A DNA stretch of 64,000 nucleotides. It comes from Globodera rostochiensis. Lineage: Eukaryota > Nematoda > Chromadorea > Rhabditida > Heteroderidae. Each line of letters begins with the position of its first letter. The stretch's first letter is position 1. The stretch is taken from NCBI GenBank assembly GCA_018350325.1, contig JAEVLN010000034.1:434001-498000 (forward strand), read 5' to 3'. The translations under genes and the position numbers were made by a program. Below are positions 33,495-43,800 of this stretch, in pieces. The notes beneath the pieces were generated by a model. It was not told where the DNA came from. It saw only the letters and a list, made by a program, of their open reading frames with translations, and made no database searches.

Positions 33495-33873
33495 CAGAAT
33501 GCCGAGTCCCCAGGCGCTACAGCAGTCGAAGACTCCGTCAGCGCTCATTGTCAACTTGGACCCCGAGGGAATGAAAGGCTCTCATTGGATTGCAATTTTT
33601 GTGAATGGACCTAAGATGATCAATTACTTTGACAGTTTAGCTCTCCCTATTGTTCCCCAAATAGACCAATTTCTCAACAGCTTTCCACTTGTGCATAAAA
33701 ATCAGAAATCCTATCAGTCTCCTTTAACAAAAACATGTGGTCATTATTGCATTTGTTTTATTTATTTTCTCTCTCTCGGCTTTCCGTACGAACAGTTCCT
33801 CAGTGTGCTTGATTCACATATTTACACAGATTTATTTGTAACAAAAATGGTGAATAAATTGGTGAAAAATTGA
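33415..33873 (+). CDS. Adenain-like cysteine protease, copy 1
   Basis: A 152-residue maturation protease of the adenovirus protease/Ulp1 fold. Visible catalytic residues are H57 (GSHWIAIF), D73 (YFDS), Q101 and C108 (KTCGHYC), in family order. I start at the ATG at 33415 because the family usually begins just before this region; the frame is open to an ATG at 33331. In Polintons this enzyme processes capsid proteins. It is intact and identical to the second copy. Confidence 0.9.
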   Translation: MDSNQISQILEANQLTRRVFHGCYPCDRMPSPQALQQSKTPSALIVNLDPEGMKGSHWIAIFVNGPKMINYFDSLALPIVPQIDQFLNSFPLVHKNQKSYQSPLTKTCGHYCICFIYFLSLGFPYEQFLSVLDSHIYTDLFVTKMVNKLVKN

Positions 33874-33978
33874 ATTTTTTTGTCTTCATAAAATGAACAC
33901 TTCTTTGTCGGTAAAATGCGTCGCATTTGGTGCTAATCCGTAGATAAACAATTAATATTTCTGAGGCCGGAATGGAAA

Positions 33979-34182
33979 TCAACGCTTCTTTGTCGGCATA
34001 AGTTCAAAGGGTATTGCGGTCCATTGTTGTTGCGCAAGCGTTCCCGGAGCATCTCTGTGTAAACAACGGTGTGCTGTTGTTGTTGTTGCTGCTGATGCAA
34101 AGCCTTGCTGGTCACTGACTTTATCGATACTGATACTCAGATAAGAAAACTTGTCGGCAAGCTTTTGAATTTGCTCTTCCAT
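33979..34182 (-). CDS. Possible small divergent ORF, copy 1
   Basis: 67 codons on the minus strand, beginning with a short amphipathic helix (EEQIQKLADKFSYL). It is divergent from the polymerase promoter; the reverse of the TATA site reads CTATTTATA about 70 bp upstream of its ATG. It is repeated unchanged at 40489-40692. No family is recognised and a chance frame is possible. Confidence 0.3.
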   Translation of the reverse strand: MEEQIQKLADKFSYLSISIDKVSDQQGFASAATTTTAHRCLHRDAPGTLAQQQWTAIPFELMPTKKR

Positions 34183-34249
34183 TTTTTGAGGTCAAAATTT
34201 TGAGAATGAATTGGGGTTCAAATTTCAAATGAGGTCAGGGGGGTGGGCG

Positions 34250-34258
34250 TATAAATAG
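34250..34258 (+). promoter_or_regulatory. TATA box, duplicated polymerase promoter copy 1
   Basis: TATAAATAG, 78 bp before ATG 34328. In this copy it drives only the chimeric frame 34328-34576. Confidence 0.6.
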
Positions 34259-34327
34259 CCGACTGCAAGACTAAGAGCCATTCTTACCATCCCCTTTACT
34301 TAAACCATAATAAAACTTATCCCCCCA

Positions 34328-34576
34328 ATGGACGGTCCACCACCCCGAAAGCGAGCACTTCGACAATCCATAAAATATATAATCGAGAAGAGAGCCGGTC
34401 TACACTCCATTCATGCCAGAGGACCACCAGGTACTAGTCTCTTGGAAACAAAACTAAAGACAGACCCAATTTTGTATTCATGGACAGCTCCAACGAGAAG
34501 GAGGCGGGAGACGGCCACCAAGGGAGCATCAGCATCGGCAACAGGACGACGCTTCCGTCCCCAAAAGTGGAATTGA
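34328..34576 (+). pseudogene. Chimeric frame at the duplication junction
   Basis: The first ten codons are the start of the polymerase gene; the remaining 72 are the C-terminal part of the 432-residue protein, fused in frame by the tandem duplication at 34357/34358. It keeps the polymerase promoter, so a short basic peptide could be made. It is a by-product of rearrangement, not an ancestral gene. Confidence 0.85.
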
Positions 34577-35682
34577 TTAAGGCAGCGCTTGACCCTCTCT
34601 ACAACGACCTGTCATCACCGTCCGCCTTTGCAGGTGTTGAAGGTCTACAGAGGGAGGCACGCAAAAAGTTGGACAGAAACAAACTTAATATTAGCAAAAA
34701 AGATGTGCAAAACTATTTGGAAGGTCATCGTACGTACACCCTGCTTCGCCCGCGCCGCGTACGCTTTCCCAGGGCAAAAACTGTTGCTGCAGGTTTCATG
34801 ACCGATGTTCAAGTAGATTTGGCAGACCTGCAGACGCTCTCACGTCACAACAGAGGGTATCGCTACCTGCTTGTGGCCGTAGATGTACTCTCCAAGCGGC
34901 TGTTTGTTGTACCGCTGCTCACTAAACGTGCAGAAGATATACTTCAGGCGTTCAAGCAGCTCATTGAACAGATGCCCATGGCACCGCATCGTATCTTTTC
35001 AGACAAGGGAACCGAGTTTCGGAATCGGCTGCTGAAGGAGTTTTTTGAACAGCAGGACATTGCAAAGCACGAACCTGTCCACTCATCAGTGAAAGCGTCC
35101 GTAGCAGAACGGGCAATTAGGAATGTGAAACAGCGACTGTACAGATATTTTGCACAAAAGGAAACGCTCAACTGGGTGGATGTGGTGCAGAAAATTATTG
35201 ACGGAATCAACAACTCCGTGTCCCGTGTGCACGGAATGCGTCCGGTTGACGTGAATTTCAAAAATGCTCAGCAGGTATGGTTGCGCATTTATGGCACTGA
35301 TGATGATGGTGGTGATAAACAACAACAACAACGACGACGACGACCTCGTTTCCGCAAAGATGAATTTGTGCGAATGAGTCGTGAGAAAGGTCAGTTCGAG
35401 AAGGGGTACTTGCCGAACTACGATGACGAAATTTTGACAATTGACGCGGTGTTGGAAGGGGTTCGCCCTGTACGGTACAAGCTTCGAGACGAACGAGGCG
35501 AGAAATTCAAAGGTACTTTCTACGAGCACGAGCTGGCTCGTGTAAGAAAGGACGCAGAGACCAGTTACCGCATCGAGAAGGTGTACCGAAAGCGAAAGAG
35601 ACCAGACGGTTCTACAGAAATGCTCGTAAAATTTGCGGGGTATCCGGAGAGGGAATGGATTCAAGAGTCACAGCTTGTATAA
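34480..35682 (+). CDS. DDE integrase with chromodomain, copy 2
   Basis: Same 400-residue protein as at 28994-30196, with the D113, D175, E210 triad and C-terminal chromodomain intact. Here the upstream gene is only the chimeric fragment 34328-34576, which it overlaps by 97 bp. Two intact integrase genes in one element are unusual. Confidence 0.95.
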   Translation: MDSSNEKEAGDGHQGSISIGNRTTLPSPKVELIKAALDPLYNDLSSPSAFAGVEGLQREARKKLDRNKLNISKKDVQNYLEGHRTYTLLRPRRVRFPRAKTVAAGFMTDVQVDLADLQTLSRHNRGYRYLLVAVDVLSKRLFVVPLLTKRAEDILQAFKQLIEQMPMAPHRIFSDKGTEFRNRLLKEFFEQQDIAKHEPVHSSVKASVAERAIRNVKQRLYRYFAQKETLNWVDVVQKIIDGINNSVSRVHGMRPVDVNFKNAQQVWLRIYGTDDDGGDKQQQQRRRRPRFRKDEFVRMSREKGQFEKGYLPNYDDEILTIDAVLEGVRPVRYKLRDERGEKFKGTFYEHELARVRKDAETSYRIEKVYRKRKRPDGSTEMLVKFAGYPEREWIQESQLV

Positions 35683-35685
35683 AAG
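35678..35685 (+). promoter_or_regulatory. TATA box overlapping the integrase stop codon, copy 2
   Basis: TATAAAAG, 72 bp before the ATG at 35750; duplicate of the site at 30192. Confidence 0.6.
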
Positions 35686-35749
35686 TCGTACATTTTTTAT
35701 TGTTATCATCATTTGTATTTATTGTTGTTGTTGTTATTATTGTTAATAA

Positions 35750-37417
35750 ATGGCTTCAAACAGTTTCTTTGTGTTTTTGCCCAGTAATGTTACTGATTAC
35801 CCGGACAATCAGCCAAACAAATTCCGAGTACGTCTGCCCAAGTCAATTGAATTTAACGGTTCCTGGGTGTGTGGGTTGCACAGCGTCAGCTACCCTTACT
35901 CTTGGCATTCAACCATTGGAACACTGGATGACCAGTGGATAAACATCCATTTTCTTGATGTTTTTGACCCTCAAGATCGGGACATACTCAGAATCATTCG
36001 TCTGCCTGTTCCCAAGGCTTCACTCAAAAAGGTTGGGCAGTTGAGGGATTTTCTTGCTAAGGTACTGAAGCATCACAGCAGGCTGCTGCAATCTTTAACA
36101 CAGAACAAAGAAGTTACAGAGTTTGTGGATAGACCGGAAATACTCGCTTCTCCACCACCGCTTAAACGTCGTAAAAGATCAACAGGAGAAACATTACCTT
36201 TGCCCCCGAGCGTTGAAGTAGACGAAACATTGCCTTTGCCGCCAAGCGCTGATGTAGACAAAACGACACTTCCGTCTCCTCCACGGGAGGTAAAGAAGCC
36301 AAGAGCGGAACCTAAACCTGTGTCAACACCTTCAGCACCCCCACCCCTTTCAAAGACAACTCCAGCAGCATCTGCCAAGTTAACATCTCCTCCAACTACA
36401 TCAAAGGAGCCAATCACTCCAAAGAAAACGCCGCACGTTCCCTCATTAGCGAGACCAGCACCTCCAACAGAAGCATCCGCAGCAATCAAAGCAACACCAG
36501 CCGTACAATCAAAACCAATTGCAACACCTCCAACAGCAACAGCTACAGAAAACAAATCAAAACCACCCGTACAGCCAAAATCAGCTACAGCACCTCTACC
36601 AGCACCTCCAGCAGCAGCAACCGCATCAAACAAGGCAACACCATCCGTACATTTAAAACGAGCTACAGCACCTCAAACAACACCTCCAAAACCCTTACCT
36701 ACACGATCTGGGGTTTCACCACCACCACCACCACCAGTTGCAGCTGCTTTGGTACCCACAGAAAATGAGGAAGATGAGGAGGAATTTTATTTTAATTTTC
36801 TTCCGAATGATGAGCCTTCTCCTACTTGGAAAAATCCTCTCGATGATCTTTTTTCTAGAGCGCCTAAACCCGGTGAGAAAGAACGTGCACAACAAATGCT
36901 GTCCGTTCTCGTTGGTGAAGACAGAGTAAAAAGTTCGGCGATTGAATACCTTAAAGCAATTGTTGACTCAGTGGATATCCAATATGAAGAGGTCTTTGAA
37001 CGCTTCAAACTTGTTGTCAACCGCGCTGGCGTCAGTCATTTGTCATTTTCACCTCAGCTGGGATATGTATTAGGCTTCCAAAACCCTCCGTATGTGCGGC
37101 ACAACGAGATTGCAAAGTACGGTTGTGATCTGCGAGGTGGTTTTTCCAGTTTTGCAGTTTATTCCAAAGGACTCACAGAGAATGTGATCATCGGAAATAC
37201 GCTGAGTTCCCTATTGCGTGTGGTCTCCGTCACAGGTGCGGTACAAGGAGAGTACAACGAGAAGATCTACGATTCGCCTATCTACGCCCGCGTGTTGCCT
37301 CGAGAAATTAGCGAAATTGAGATTGAGCTGCGGACAATGGACAGCGGGCGGTTGGTTCCCTTTGCGTACGGTACGACGATGGTTGTGTTGATATTTAAGA
37401 AGGTGATAAACTTTTGA
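35750..37417 (+). CDS. Minor capsid (penton-like) protein, copy 2
   Basis: Same 555-residue protein as 30264-31931: jelly-roll halves separated by a long Pro-rich insertion. In this copy it lies upstream of an intact small virion gene and full-length capsid gene, so this is the likely functional virion operon-like block. Confidence 0.85.
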   Translation: MASNSFFVFLPSNVTDYPDNQPNKFRVRLPKSIEFNGSWVCGLHSVSYPYSWHSTIGTLDDQWINIHFLDVFDPQDRDILRIIRLPVPKASLKKVGQLRDFLAKVLKHHSRLLQSLTQNKEVTEFVDRPEILASPPPLKRRKRSTGETLPLPPSVEVDETLPLPPSADVDKTTLPSPPREVKKPRAEPKPVSTPSAPPPLSKTTPAASAKLTSPPTTSKEPITPKKTPHVPSLARPAPPTEASAAIKATPAVQSKPIATPPTATATENKSKPPVQPKSATAPLPAPPAAATASNKATPSVHLKRATAPQTTPPKPLPTRSGVSPPPPPPVAAALVPTENEEDEEEFYFNFLPNDEPSPTWKNPLDDLFSRAPKPGEKERAQQMLSVLVGEDRVKSSAIEYLKAIVDSVDIQYEEVFERFKLVVNRAGVSHLSFSPQLGYVLGFQNPPYVRHNEIAKYGCDLRGGFSSFAVYSKGLTENVIIGNTLSSLLRVVSVTGAVQGEYNEKIYDSPIYARVLPREISEIEIELRTMDSGRLVPFAYGTTMVVLIFKKVINF

Positions 37418-37494
37418 TCTCTCACTTCCATTGTCTTTTCTCATTCATTCTTTTCAATTAATAATAAAGTGAACAACAACAACAACAAAACAAA

Positions 37495-38016
37495 ATGGTA
37501 CACGTTGTATTTGATACGAGCAACGTGGGGTATGATGATTATGTGCAGACGGGAGGGGGTGCAGCAGAAGTCGGAGAAGACCTCACCTATTTCAAGGGAT
37601 CCTCACCGTATCAGAGAGGTTACGGAATACAGCATGGTGCTGGAGTGGGGGATGTTTTTCGAGGACTGTGGCGATTTTTTCTTCCCATTCTGCGGCGTGT
37701 AGGGACGACTGTCGGAGCGGAGGCCCTAAACACAGGCCAGCGTGTACTGGAGCGAGTGGCAAACGAAGGAGCGCCTCTGAAGGAGACGTTGTACAACGAA
37801 GGAAAGCGTGGTATTGACACTGTTCTGGAAAAAGGAGGCCTCCCCAAGCAGTTTGGTACGGGAAAAGTGGGTATAAAAAGGAGAGGTAATAAACCCAAAG
37901 GCACCATTATCCCCAGTCATCACACATTAATTGGCCGTACAATTAAAAAAAAATTGCCACTACAAACATCTTCATCAAAGAAACGTATACGCTCGGACAC
38001 CTTTGGACTCTACTAA
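37495..38016 (+). CDS. Small basic virion protein (minor core/pVI-like)
   Basis: 173 residues starting MVHVVFDTSN. A Gly-rich region (YFKGSSPYQRGYGIQHGAG) precedes an amphipathic helical stretch (VFRGLWRFFLPILRRVG) and a basic tail ending DTFGLY. Polintons carry a protein with this YQRGYG-plus-amphipathic-helix layout next to the capsid gene; it has been likened to adenovirus minor core or membrane-lytic proteins. The role is by analogy. It ends four bases before the capsid ATG. Confidence 0.75.
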   Translation: MVHVVFDTSNVGYDDYVQTGGGAAEVGEDLTYFKGSSPYQRGYGIQHGAGVGDVFRGLWRFFLPILRRVGTTVGAEALNTGQRVLERVANEGAPLKETLYNEGKRGIDTVLEKGGLPKQFGTGKVGIKRRGNKPKGTIIPSHHTLIGRTIKKKLPLQTSSSKKRIRSDTFGLY

Positions 38017-38019
38017 AAA

Positions 38020-39342
38020 ATGGCTTTCCACAAAATAGACAATGATAGCGTCAACTCAATAACCAACGCCTTGGATTTCTTTCACGTCCCACCGACAAAT
38101 GTGAGTGTATCATCTTCAAAAGTGTTCGAGTTGTTGCCTAGCAACCCGTTGACAGACACCCCCTACCACTTCAAGCTGCATTCAAGCCAAAATTTCATCG
38201 ATCTCTCAAAGTGTTACCTGTTCACGGAGTTTCGAATCCGCAAGGAGAACGCAAGCGGTCTACTGGTTAACTTGGACGCTTCAGACAATTTGGTATGTCC
38301 AATTCAAATGATTGAACAGACATTCATCCGCAACATCCGCATGAGCATTAATGGTCGTGAAATTTTCAACACAAATTCTCTGATGGCCTACAAAACGTAC
38401 TTTTCACATGAACTCTCCTATTCGTCGACTGCAAAGGACTCACACCTGAACGCTGCGGGCTACTATGGGGACAAGGATGAAACTCTCGAACAGGGAGATG
38501 GATGTGCAGCCAGAAGGGATCTGTTTGCAGGCAGTAAAACCGCACAGTTCATCGCCAAAATTGACGCTGATCTGTTCAACCAACCGCTCTACCTGATTAA
38601 TTTTTGTGAACTGGACGTTGAAATTCTGCCCAATGACAGCAACTTTTTGATCGTAGCACCCAGCGCCGGAGCGACTGCTCCACGCTATCACTTTGAGGTT
38701 GTTGGACTTAAAATGTACGTGAAAAAAGTGTCTCTGATGGACGGACTAGCGTTGGACATTGCCCGGAAGTTGGAGGTAAAACCAGCACGTTATGCTGTGC
38801 GAAAGACGATGATGAAGTCTCTGTTCATCAGCCAAGGGCGATTCGAGTTCACCGCCAACCTCTTCATGGACCAGATTCCTCGTCGTATAATCATGGGTCT
38901 GGTTTCCAACTCTGACTACGTTGGGGACCCAAAGCGCAGTCCGTTCAACTTCCAGCCGTTTAATGTGCGTGAAATCTCCATCATTGCTAACGGAAGGTCG
39001 TATCCCCAGGCCCCCTACGATCTGGATTATTCCAAGGGAAAATACGTGCGTGCATTCAACGACATGAACGAGGCAGTCGGATTCTGCAATACGACGGAGA
39101 GCAACGGTATAACGTTTAAGCAATATGGTAAGACACATTGTATGTACGTATTCAACATGACCAGCAGCGGTGATGACCAGGCGGGCCTTTTTGACTTGAT
39201 CAAGAACGGTACAACAGCGGTGAGCGTCAAGTTCAGCCAGAGTGTGCCCGTGGGCGGGATCATGCTTGTTTTGATGGGTGAATGCGATGCGCTGGTGATG
39301 CTGGATAAAAACAGAACAATTTCCACAGATACAACCATTTGA
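38020..39342 (+). CDS. Major capsid protein (double jelly-roll)
   Basis: 440 residues, the length typical of Polinton major capsid proteins, which form hexon-like trimers. Landmarks: FHVPPTNVSV near the start, ENFID-like SQNFIDLSKCYLFTEF, NSLMAYKTYFSHELSY, and the distal domain with PFNFQPFNVREISIIANGR and YVRAFNDMNEAVGF. It is the only full-length capsid gene in the element. It follows the small virion gene by three bases and precedes the membrane protein. Confidence 0.92.
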   Translation: MAFHKIDNDSVNSITNALDFFHVPPTNVSVSSSKVFELLPSNPLTDTPYHFKLHSSQNFIDLSKCYLFTEFRIRKENASGLLVNLDASDNLVCPIQMIEQTFIRNIRMSINGREIFNTNSLMAYKTYFSHELSYSSTAKDSHLNAAGYYGDKDETLEQGDGCAARRDLFAGSKTAQFIAKIDADLFNQPLYLINFCELDVEILPNDSNFLIVAPSAGATAPRYHFEVVGLKMYVKKVSLMDGLALDIARKLEVKPARYAVRKTMMKSLFISQGRFEFTANLFMDQIPRRIIMGLVSNSDYVGDPKRSPFNFQPFNVREISIIANGRSYPQAPYDLDYSKGKYVRAFNDMNEAVGFCNTTESNGITFKQYGKTHCMYVFNMTSSGDDQAGLFDLIKNGTTAVSVKFSQSVPVGGIMLVLMGECDALVMLDKNRTISTDTTI

Positions 39343-39422
39343 ACATTTCAACACATTCATTTATATTTTTCAAAAAATATTATTGTTCACCATCAGAATA
39401 AATAATAATAATAATAAATAAA

Positions 39423-40004
39423 ATGCGACCAATTATATTCGTTGTTCTTCTGTTGCACACAGTGGCCCCGATGATTGTTGAGGAGGGTGTGAAAATTGAA
39501 GACATTCCCGAGTATAAAGAGTGGCGGCGGCGGCACGGTTTCCCGACACCTACTTCCACTTCTCCAAAAACAACGACTACACCCGTAACAGGTAAGCCTA
39601 AAGCATCCAAACAAATTCAACCCCAGCAATACCCTTCATTTGGACTTTTCTCAGGGTTACAGCCGTGCAAGGACAGACCGGCAGATGACAATTTCCTGGG
39701 ACACATTTTCTGCTACGCACTGTTCGCGCTGTACGCGATGATGATGCTTTCACTCATCATTTACCAGCTTCGTTCCATCCTTTGGATAAAACAACGGCGA
39801 CAAACCCAAAATTCTTCTCAATCTCCTTCCCCGTCAAAACGTGAAAGTGTGCCAAGCCTTATCTACGGTGTTCCAGCATCACAATTTGTACCCCCGTCAC
39901 CACCTCCGCCTCTACTGTTCGGGAATGGACAGCAATCAAATTTCACAAATTTTGGAAGCAAATCAACTGACGAGACGCGTGTTCCACGGGTGCTATCCCT
40001 GTGA
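39423..40004 (+). CDS. Secreted-type membrane protein, copy 2
   Basis: Identical to 32913-33494: signal-like N-terminus, Thr/Pro linker, one membrane span, Pro/Ser-rich tail overlapping the protease gene by 80 bp in another frame. The family is not recognised. Confidence 0.6.
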   Translation: MRPIIFVVLLLHTVAPMIVEEGVKIEDIPEYKEWRRRHGFPTPTSTSPKTTTTPVTGKPKASKQIQPQQYPSFGLFSGLQPCKDRPADDNFLGHIFCYALFALYAMMMLSLIIYQLRSILWIKQRRQTQNSSQSPSPSKRESVPSLIYGVPASQFVPPSPPPPLLFGNGQQSNFTNFGSKSTDETRVPRVLSL

Positions 40005-40383
40005 CAGAATGCCGAGTCCCCAGGCGCTACAGCAGTCGAAGACTCCGTCAGCGCTCATTGTCAACTTGGACCCCGAGGGAATGAAAGGCTCTCATTGGAT
40101 TGCAATTTTTGTGAATGGACCTAAGATGATCAATTACTTTGACAGTTTAGCTCTCCCTATTGTTCCCCAAATAGACCAATTTCTCAACAGCTTTCCACTT
40201 GTGCATAAAAATCAGAAATCCTATCAGTCTCCTTTAACAAAAACATGTGGTCATTATTGCATTTGTTTTATTTATTTTCTCTCTCTCGGCTTTCCGTACG
40301 AACAGTTCCTCAGTGTGCTTGATTCACATATTTACACAGATTTATTTGTAACAAAAATGGTGAATAAATTGGTGAAAAATTGA
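39925..40383 (+). CDS. Adenain-like cysteine protease, copy 2
   Basis: Identical to 33415-33873, with H57, D73, Q101 and C108 present. Start chosen at 39925 for the same reason; an in-frame ATG exists at 39841. Expected to mature the capsid proteins encoded just upstream. Confidence 0.9.
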   Translation: MDSNQISQILEANQLTRRVFHGCYPCDRMPSPQALQQSKTPSALIVNLDPEGMKGSHWIAIFVNGPKMINYFDSLALPIVPQIDQFLNSFPLVHKNQKSYQSPLTKTCGHYCICFIYFLSLGFPYEQFLSVLDSHIYTDLFVTKMVNKLVKN

Positions 40384-40488
40384 ATTTTTTTGTCTTCATA
40401 AAATGAACACTTCTTTGTCGGTAAAATGCGTCGCATTTGGTGCTAATCCGTAGATAAACAATTAATATTTCTGAGGCCGGAATGGAAA

Positions 40489-40692
40489 TCAACGCTTCTT
40501 TGTCGGCATAAGTTCAAAGGGTATTGCGGTCCATTGTTGTTGCGCAAGCGTTCCCGGAGCATCTCTGTGTAAACAACGGTGTGCTGTTGTTGTTGTTGCT
40601 GCTGATGCAAAGCCTTGCTGGTCACTGACTTTATCGATACTGATACTCAGATAAGAAAACTTGTCGGCAAGCTTTTGAATTTGCTCTTCCAT
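40489..40692 (-). CDS. Possible small divergent ORF, copy 2
   Basis: Identical to 33979-34182: 67 codons divergent from the polymerase promoter. Preservation of the frame in both copies says little, because the copies are too similar. Unknown. Confidence 0.3.
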   Translation of the reverse strand: MEEQIQKLADKFSYLSISIDKVSDQQGFASAATTTTAHRCLHRDAPGTLAQQQWTAIPFELMPTKKR

Positions 40693-40759
40693 TTTTTGAG
40701 GTCAAAATTTTGAGAATGAATTGGGGTTCAAATTTCAAATGAGGTCAGGGGGGTGGGCG

Positions 40760-40768
40760 TATAAATAG
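40760..40768 (+). promoter_or_regulatory. TATA box of the DNA polymerase gene
   Basis: TATAAATAG, 78 bp before ATG 40838, following a G-rich tract (GGGGGGTGGG). Confidence 0.7.
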
Positions 40769-40837
40769 CCGACTGCAAGACTAAGAGCCATTCTTACCAT
40801 CCCCTTTACTTAAACCATAATAAAACTTATCCCCCCA

Positions 40838-43800
40838 ATGGACGGTCCACCACCCCGAAAGCGAGCACGTTTCACCATCGAAGAACTGCTCGGCGACGAA
40901 CTTCAAATAGGCAACGGCAATCCTACAGAGAAGACTCCCGAGGACTATGTGCGGAAGTTGGAGGAGGACATTGAGCACTCGGCAAAGTTCAATGTGGTCA
41001 AGGTGAAGTCAAAGTTTCAAATCGAGGATTTGCCAGCCGATCCGGAAGCTTTGTTGGCCGGTGTTTTTCAAAAATGTGTTGACGATGCACTGGAGGAGAG
41101 TCGTCAGCACGGGCACGAACCGGACCGTCTCGGGTGCTTGATCAGCAGTGAGCATCTCGACACCGATGTGTGGACACCCATCCGTGAAATCAATGACAAC
41201 ATTGTGGACGTCATCCTCAATCGGTTCTTGAGCGTGGTGCAGAGCAAGAAAAGCGTGTCATTGTTGGGAGCACCATTCACCGTCAAAGTCACCACTGTGA
41301 GCCGCAAAGGACTTCCGGAATCACGGACGCTCAAGGGAGGTGCACGCCGTCCACCCCGCGCTGTTCAACATCAAATCAGCGAACACGCTCTGATAAAGGT
41401 GAGTTAAACCTAAATCGATTAAAATAAAAACATTTCAAATGATAAAATGTTTTTTAAAAGATCCACAACAAGAACAATCATTGCCTGTTCTACGCACTCA
41501 TTGCGGCATTGATGCACCACATCAGCAACTGGGCGCCGTGGAAATTCTATAACTACATCAACGGTCGTTATGGTTCAGCCGAGCAGTTTGAACAGGACAC
41601 GGAGAAACTGATGCGGTGCGTTGGTGCCCCGCTGTTCCAAAATGGGTACGAGGCTGCTACATGGGTTCCTCGTGTTGTCGACTACTGGAACAATGAGCAG
41701 TATGTGAACGAGCACTCCATCAAAGTGTTCATCTTCGGAGAGGGCGGACGATACAAGCCGCTCTTCAAATACGGTCCAGACAACTACAACATGGCCTTGC
41801 GGCTGTATTTCAACAACGAGCACTTTGATGCTGTGAAACGGTTTGGCCGATTGTTTGGAAAACCCTACTGTCTTTCGTGCGAAGTTCCCTATGACAAAGC
41901 TGCAACACACTCAAAGTCTTGCAAGGCGCGGTGTATTCAGTGCGGTAGAGTTGGACTGGCATACCCGTGCATGGCCGATGGAGGATTCAAAGAGCTTTGC
42001 ACTGGCTGCAAAAAGACGTTTAACAACAGCAAGTGTTTTCAGCAGCACCTTCAATCCAATTTCTGTTCACGTTCAAAAAAATGTCTGGAATGCGGTGTGA
42101 TTTGGGACGTGAAGCTTAACACTGCACGAGGCAGAACGGTAACTGTTTTAATTCTGACATAAAAACTTAAAATGAAGAAGTTGTTTTAGGGGCACAAATG
42201 CGACGAGCGCTATTGCTACACATGTTGGGGCTTCCATTCAAAGGACAGAGGATGCTTCATTCAGCCGCTTGAGCCGAAACCTGCAAAGCCGTATCGTATC
42301 GTCAGCTTCGACCTGGAGACGATGCAACATGTTCCACTCAATCCTGAAGCAGCAACGGAAAGACAAAAAATGATCCACCAGGTGAACTTCATTGCTGCCA
42401 AAGTGGCTTGTCCAGAGTGCATCTCCATCGGAAAGTGGCGTTCGAGTCTGGCGGCCAGTCCATGTGCAGTGTGCGGTCCATGCAGAACCATCACCTTCAA
42501 CCAGCATCCGTTCAGCAGCACGAAAGTGGATAAGCAGATTGTGACAGCTGACCCTCTGGAGCAGTTCATCGACTGGATTCTCTACAGTCTGCCTGTAGAG
42601 TACGACACCGTAGCGTTCAGCCACTACGGCGGTCGGTTTGACATGGTGCTGGTGTTCAAGGCGCTGTTTCGTCGAGGCCTTTGCCCGCAGCTGATCCGCA
42701 AAGGCAACAAATTGTACGAGATGAAGCTGGACAAACAGTTTGGTCGGAGCCCGAACATCACCTTCCGTGACTCGTACAACTTGATGCCGTGCTCTCTGTC
42801 TGCGCTGGTGCCCGCATACGGACTGGACGTCGTGGAGAAGCCGTTCTTCCCCCATCTTGTCAACCGCCCTGACAACTACGCCGTGGACGTCTGGCCCTCA
42901 AAGAACGATTACATGGCCAACGGAATGATGCCGGCGAGACGGAGCGATTTCGACAAATGGTACGACCAAAACAAGCAGCACCCGTTCCGACTTGAGGAGG
43001 CACTGGCGTCCTACTGTAACAATGATGTGGAAATCCTCATGTGCGCCCTTGTCGCGTTCCGGACCGAGTTCATGGCTGTGTCAAAGCGCCAGGACGTCCA
43101 CGACGGAATTGATGTGCTCAGGGAGGCAATGACAATTGCAGGTACACAATAAAAAATTTCATTTGACTTTTCAACTCAAATACAAACTTTTTTCAGCTGC
43201 TTGCATGCGCCACTTCAAAACCAACCACCTGCAAGCAGAGCATCTCGCCATTGTCCCTGAAAAGGGGTACGATAACGCCGACAACCAAAGCTTGCTGGCA
43301 CTCAAATACCTTCAGTGGTACAGCGAGAAGCACGGACTCAAAGTCCAAGGCGCGCACTCCCCGGAAAAGGAGAAGAAGATCGCCAACTACCAAGTTGATG
43401 GCTGGGTGGAGAGCCTTGGCCGAGCGATCGAAGTTAACGGTAAGAAATAGATGAACGTAATTAATTTTTGTAAAAATTAAAACTTTAGGCTGTGTTTGGC
43501 ACGGCTGTTCAAAGTGTTTCCCGTTGGACGACCAGCTTCTACCCAATGGGAAAACAGCAGGAATGACACGCCAACTGGATGCTGCTCGCCTGGCCTTCAT
43601 CCGCAGTCAGGTCAACGAGGTTGAAGTGGTGTGGGAGTGTGACATTCGAAAGCAGCTGGAGAAGGACAAGGAAATGCGCATCAAGTTCGAGCGGTACAGA
43701 GACGAGGGGCCGTTGAGCATCCGGGAATGCTTCACGGGAGGACGCTGTGGCCCGCGCAAAATGTTCCACACCGTTCAGCCTGGCCAGAAAATTTCGTACT

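Larger units (their letters stand above)
28872..34357 (+). repeat. Tandem duplication, copy 1 (degenerate)
   Basis: 5,486 bp that matches 34358-40867 apart from two deletions: 49 bp missing at 31980/31981 (equivalent to 37467-37515) and 975 bp missing at 32800/32801 (equivalent to 38336-39310). No base substitution was noticed when reading the two copies. The unit junction at 34357/34358 shares only a single C with the parental breakpoints. Confidence 0.95.
34358..40867 (+). repeat. Tandem duplication, copy 2 (complete)
   Basis: 6,510 bp containing complete integrase, penton-like, small virion, major capsid, membrane, and protease genes and the polymerase promoter with its first codons. It is longer than copy 1 by exactly the two deleted blocks (49 and 975 bp). 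Confidence 0.95.

Noticed and set aside
42238..42855. 205-codon minus-strand frame
   Set aside because: Antisense shadow of polymerase exon 3.
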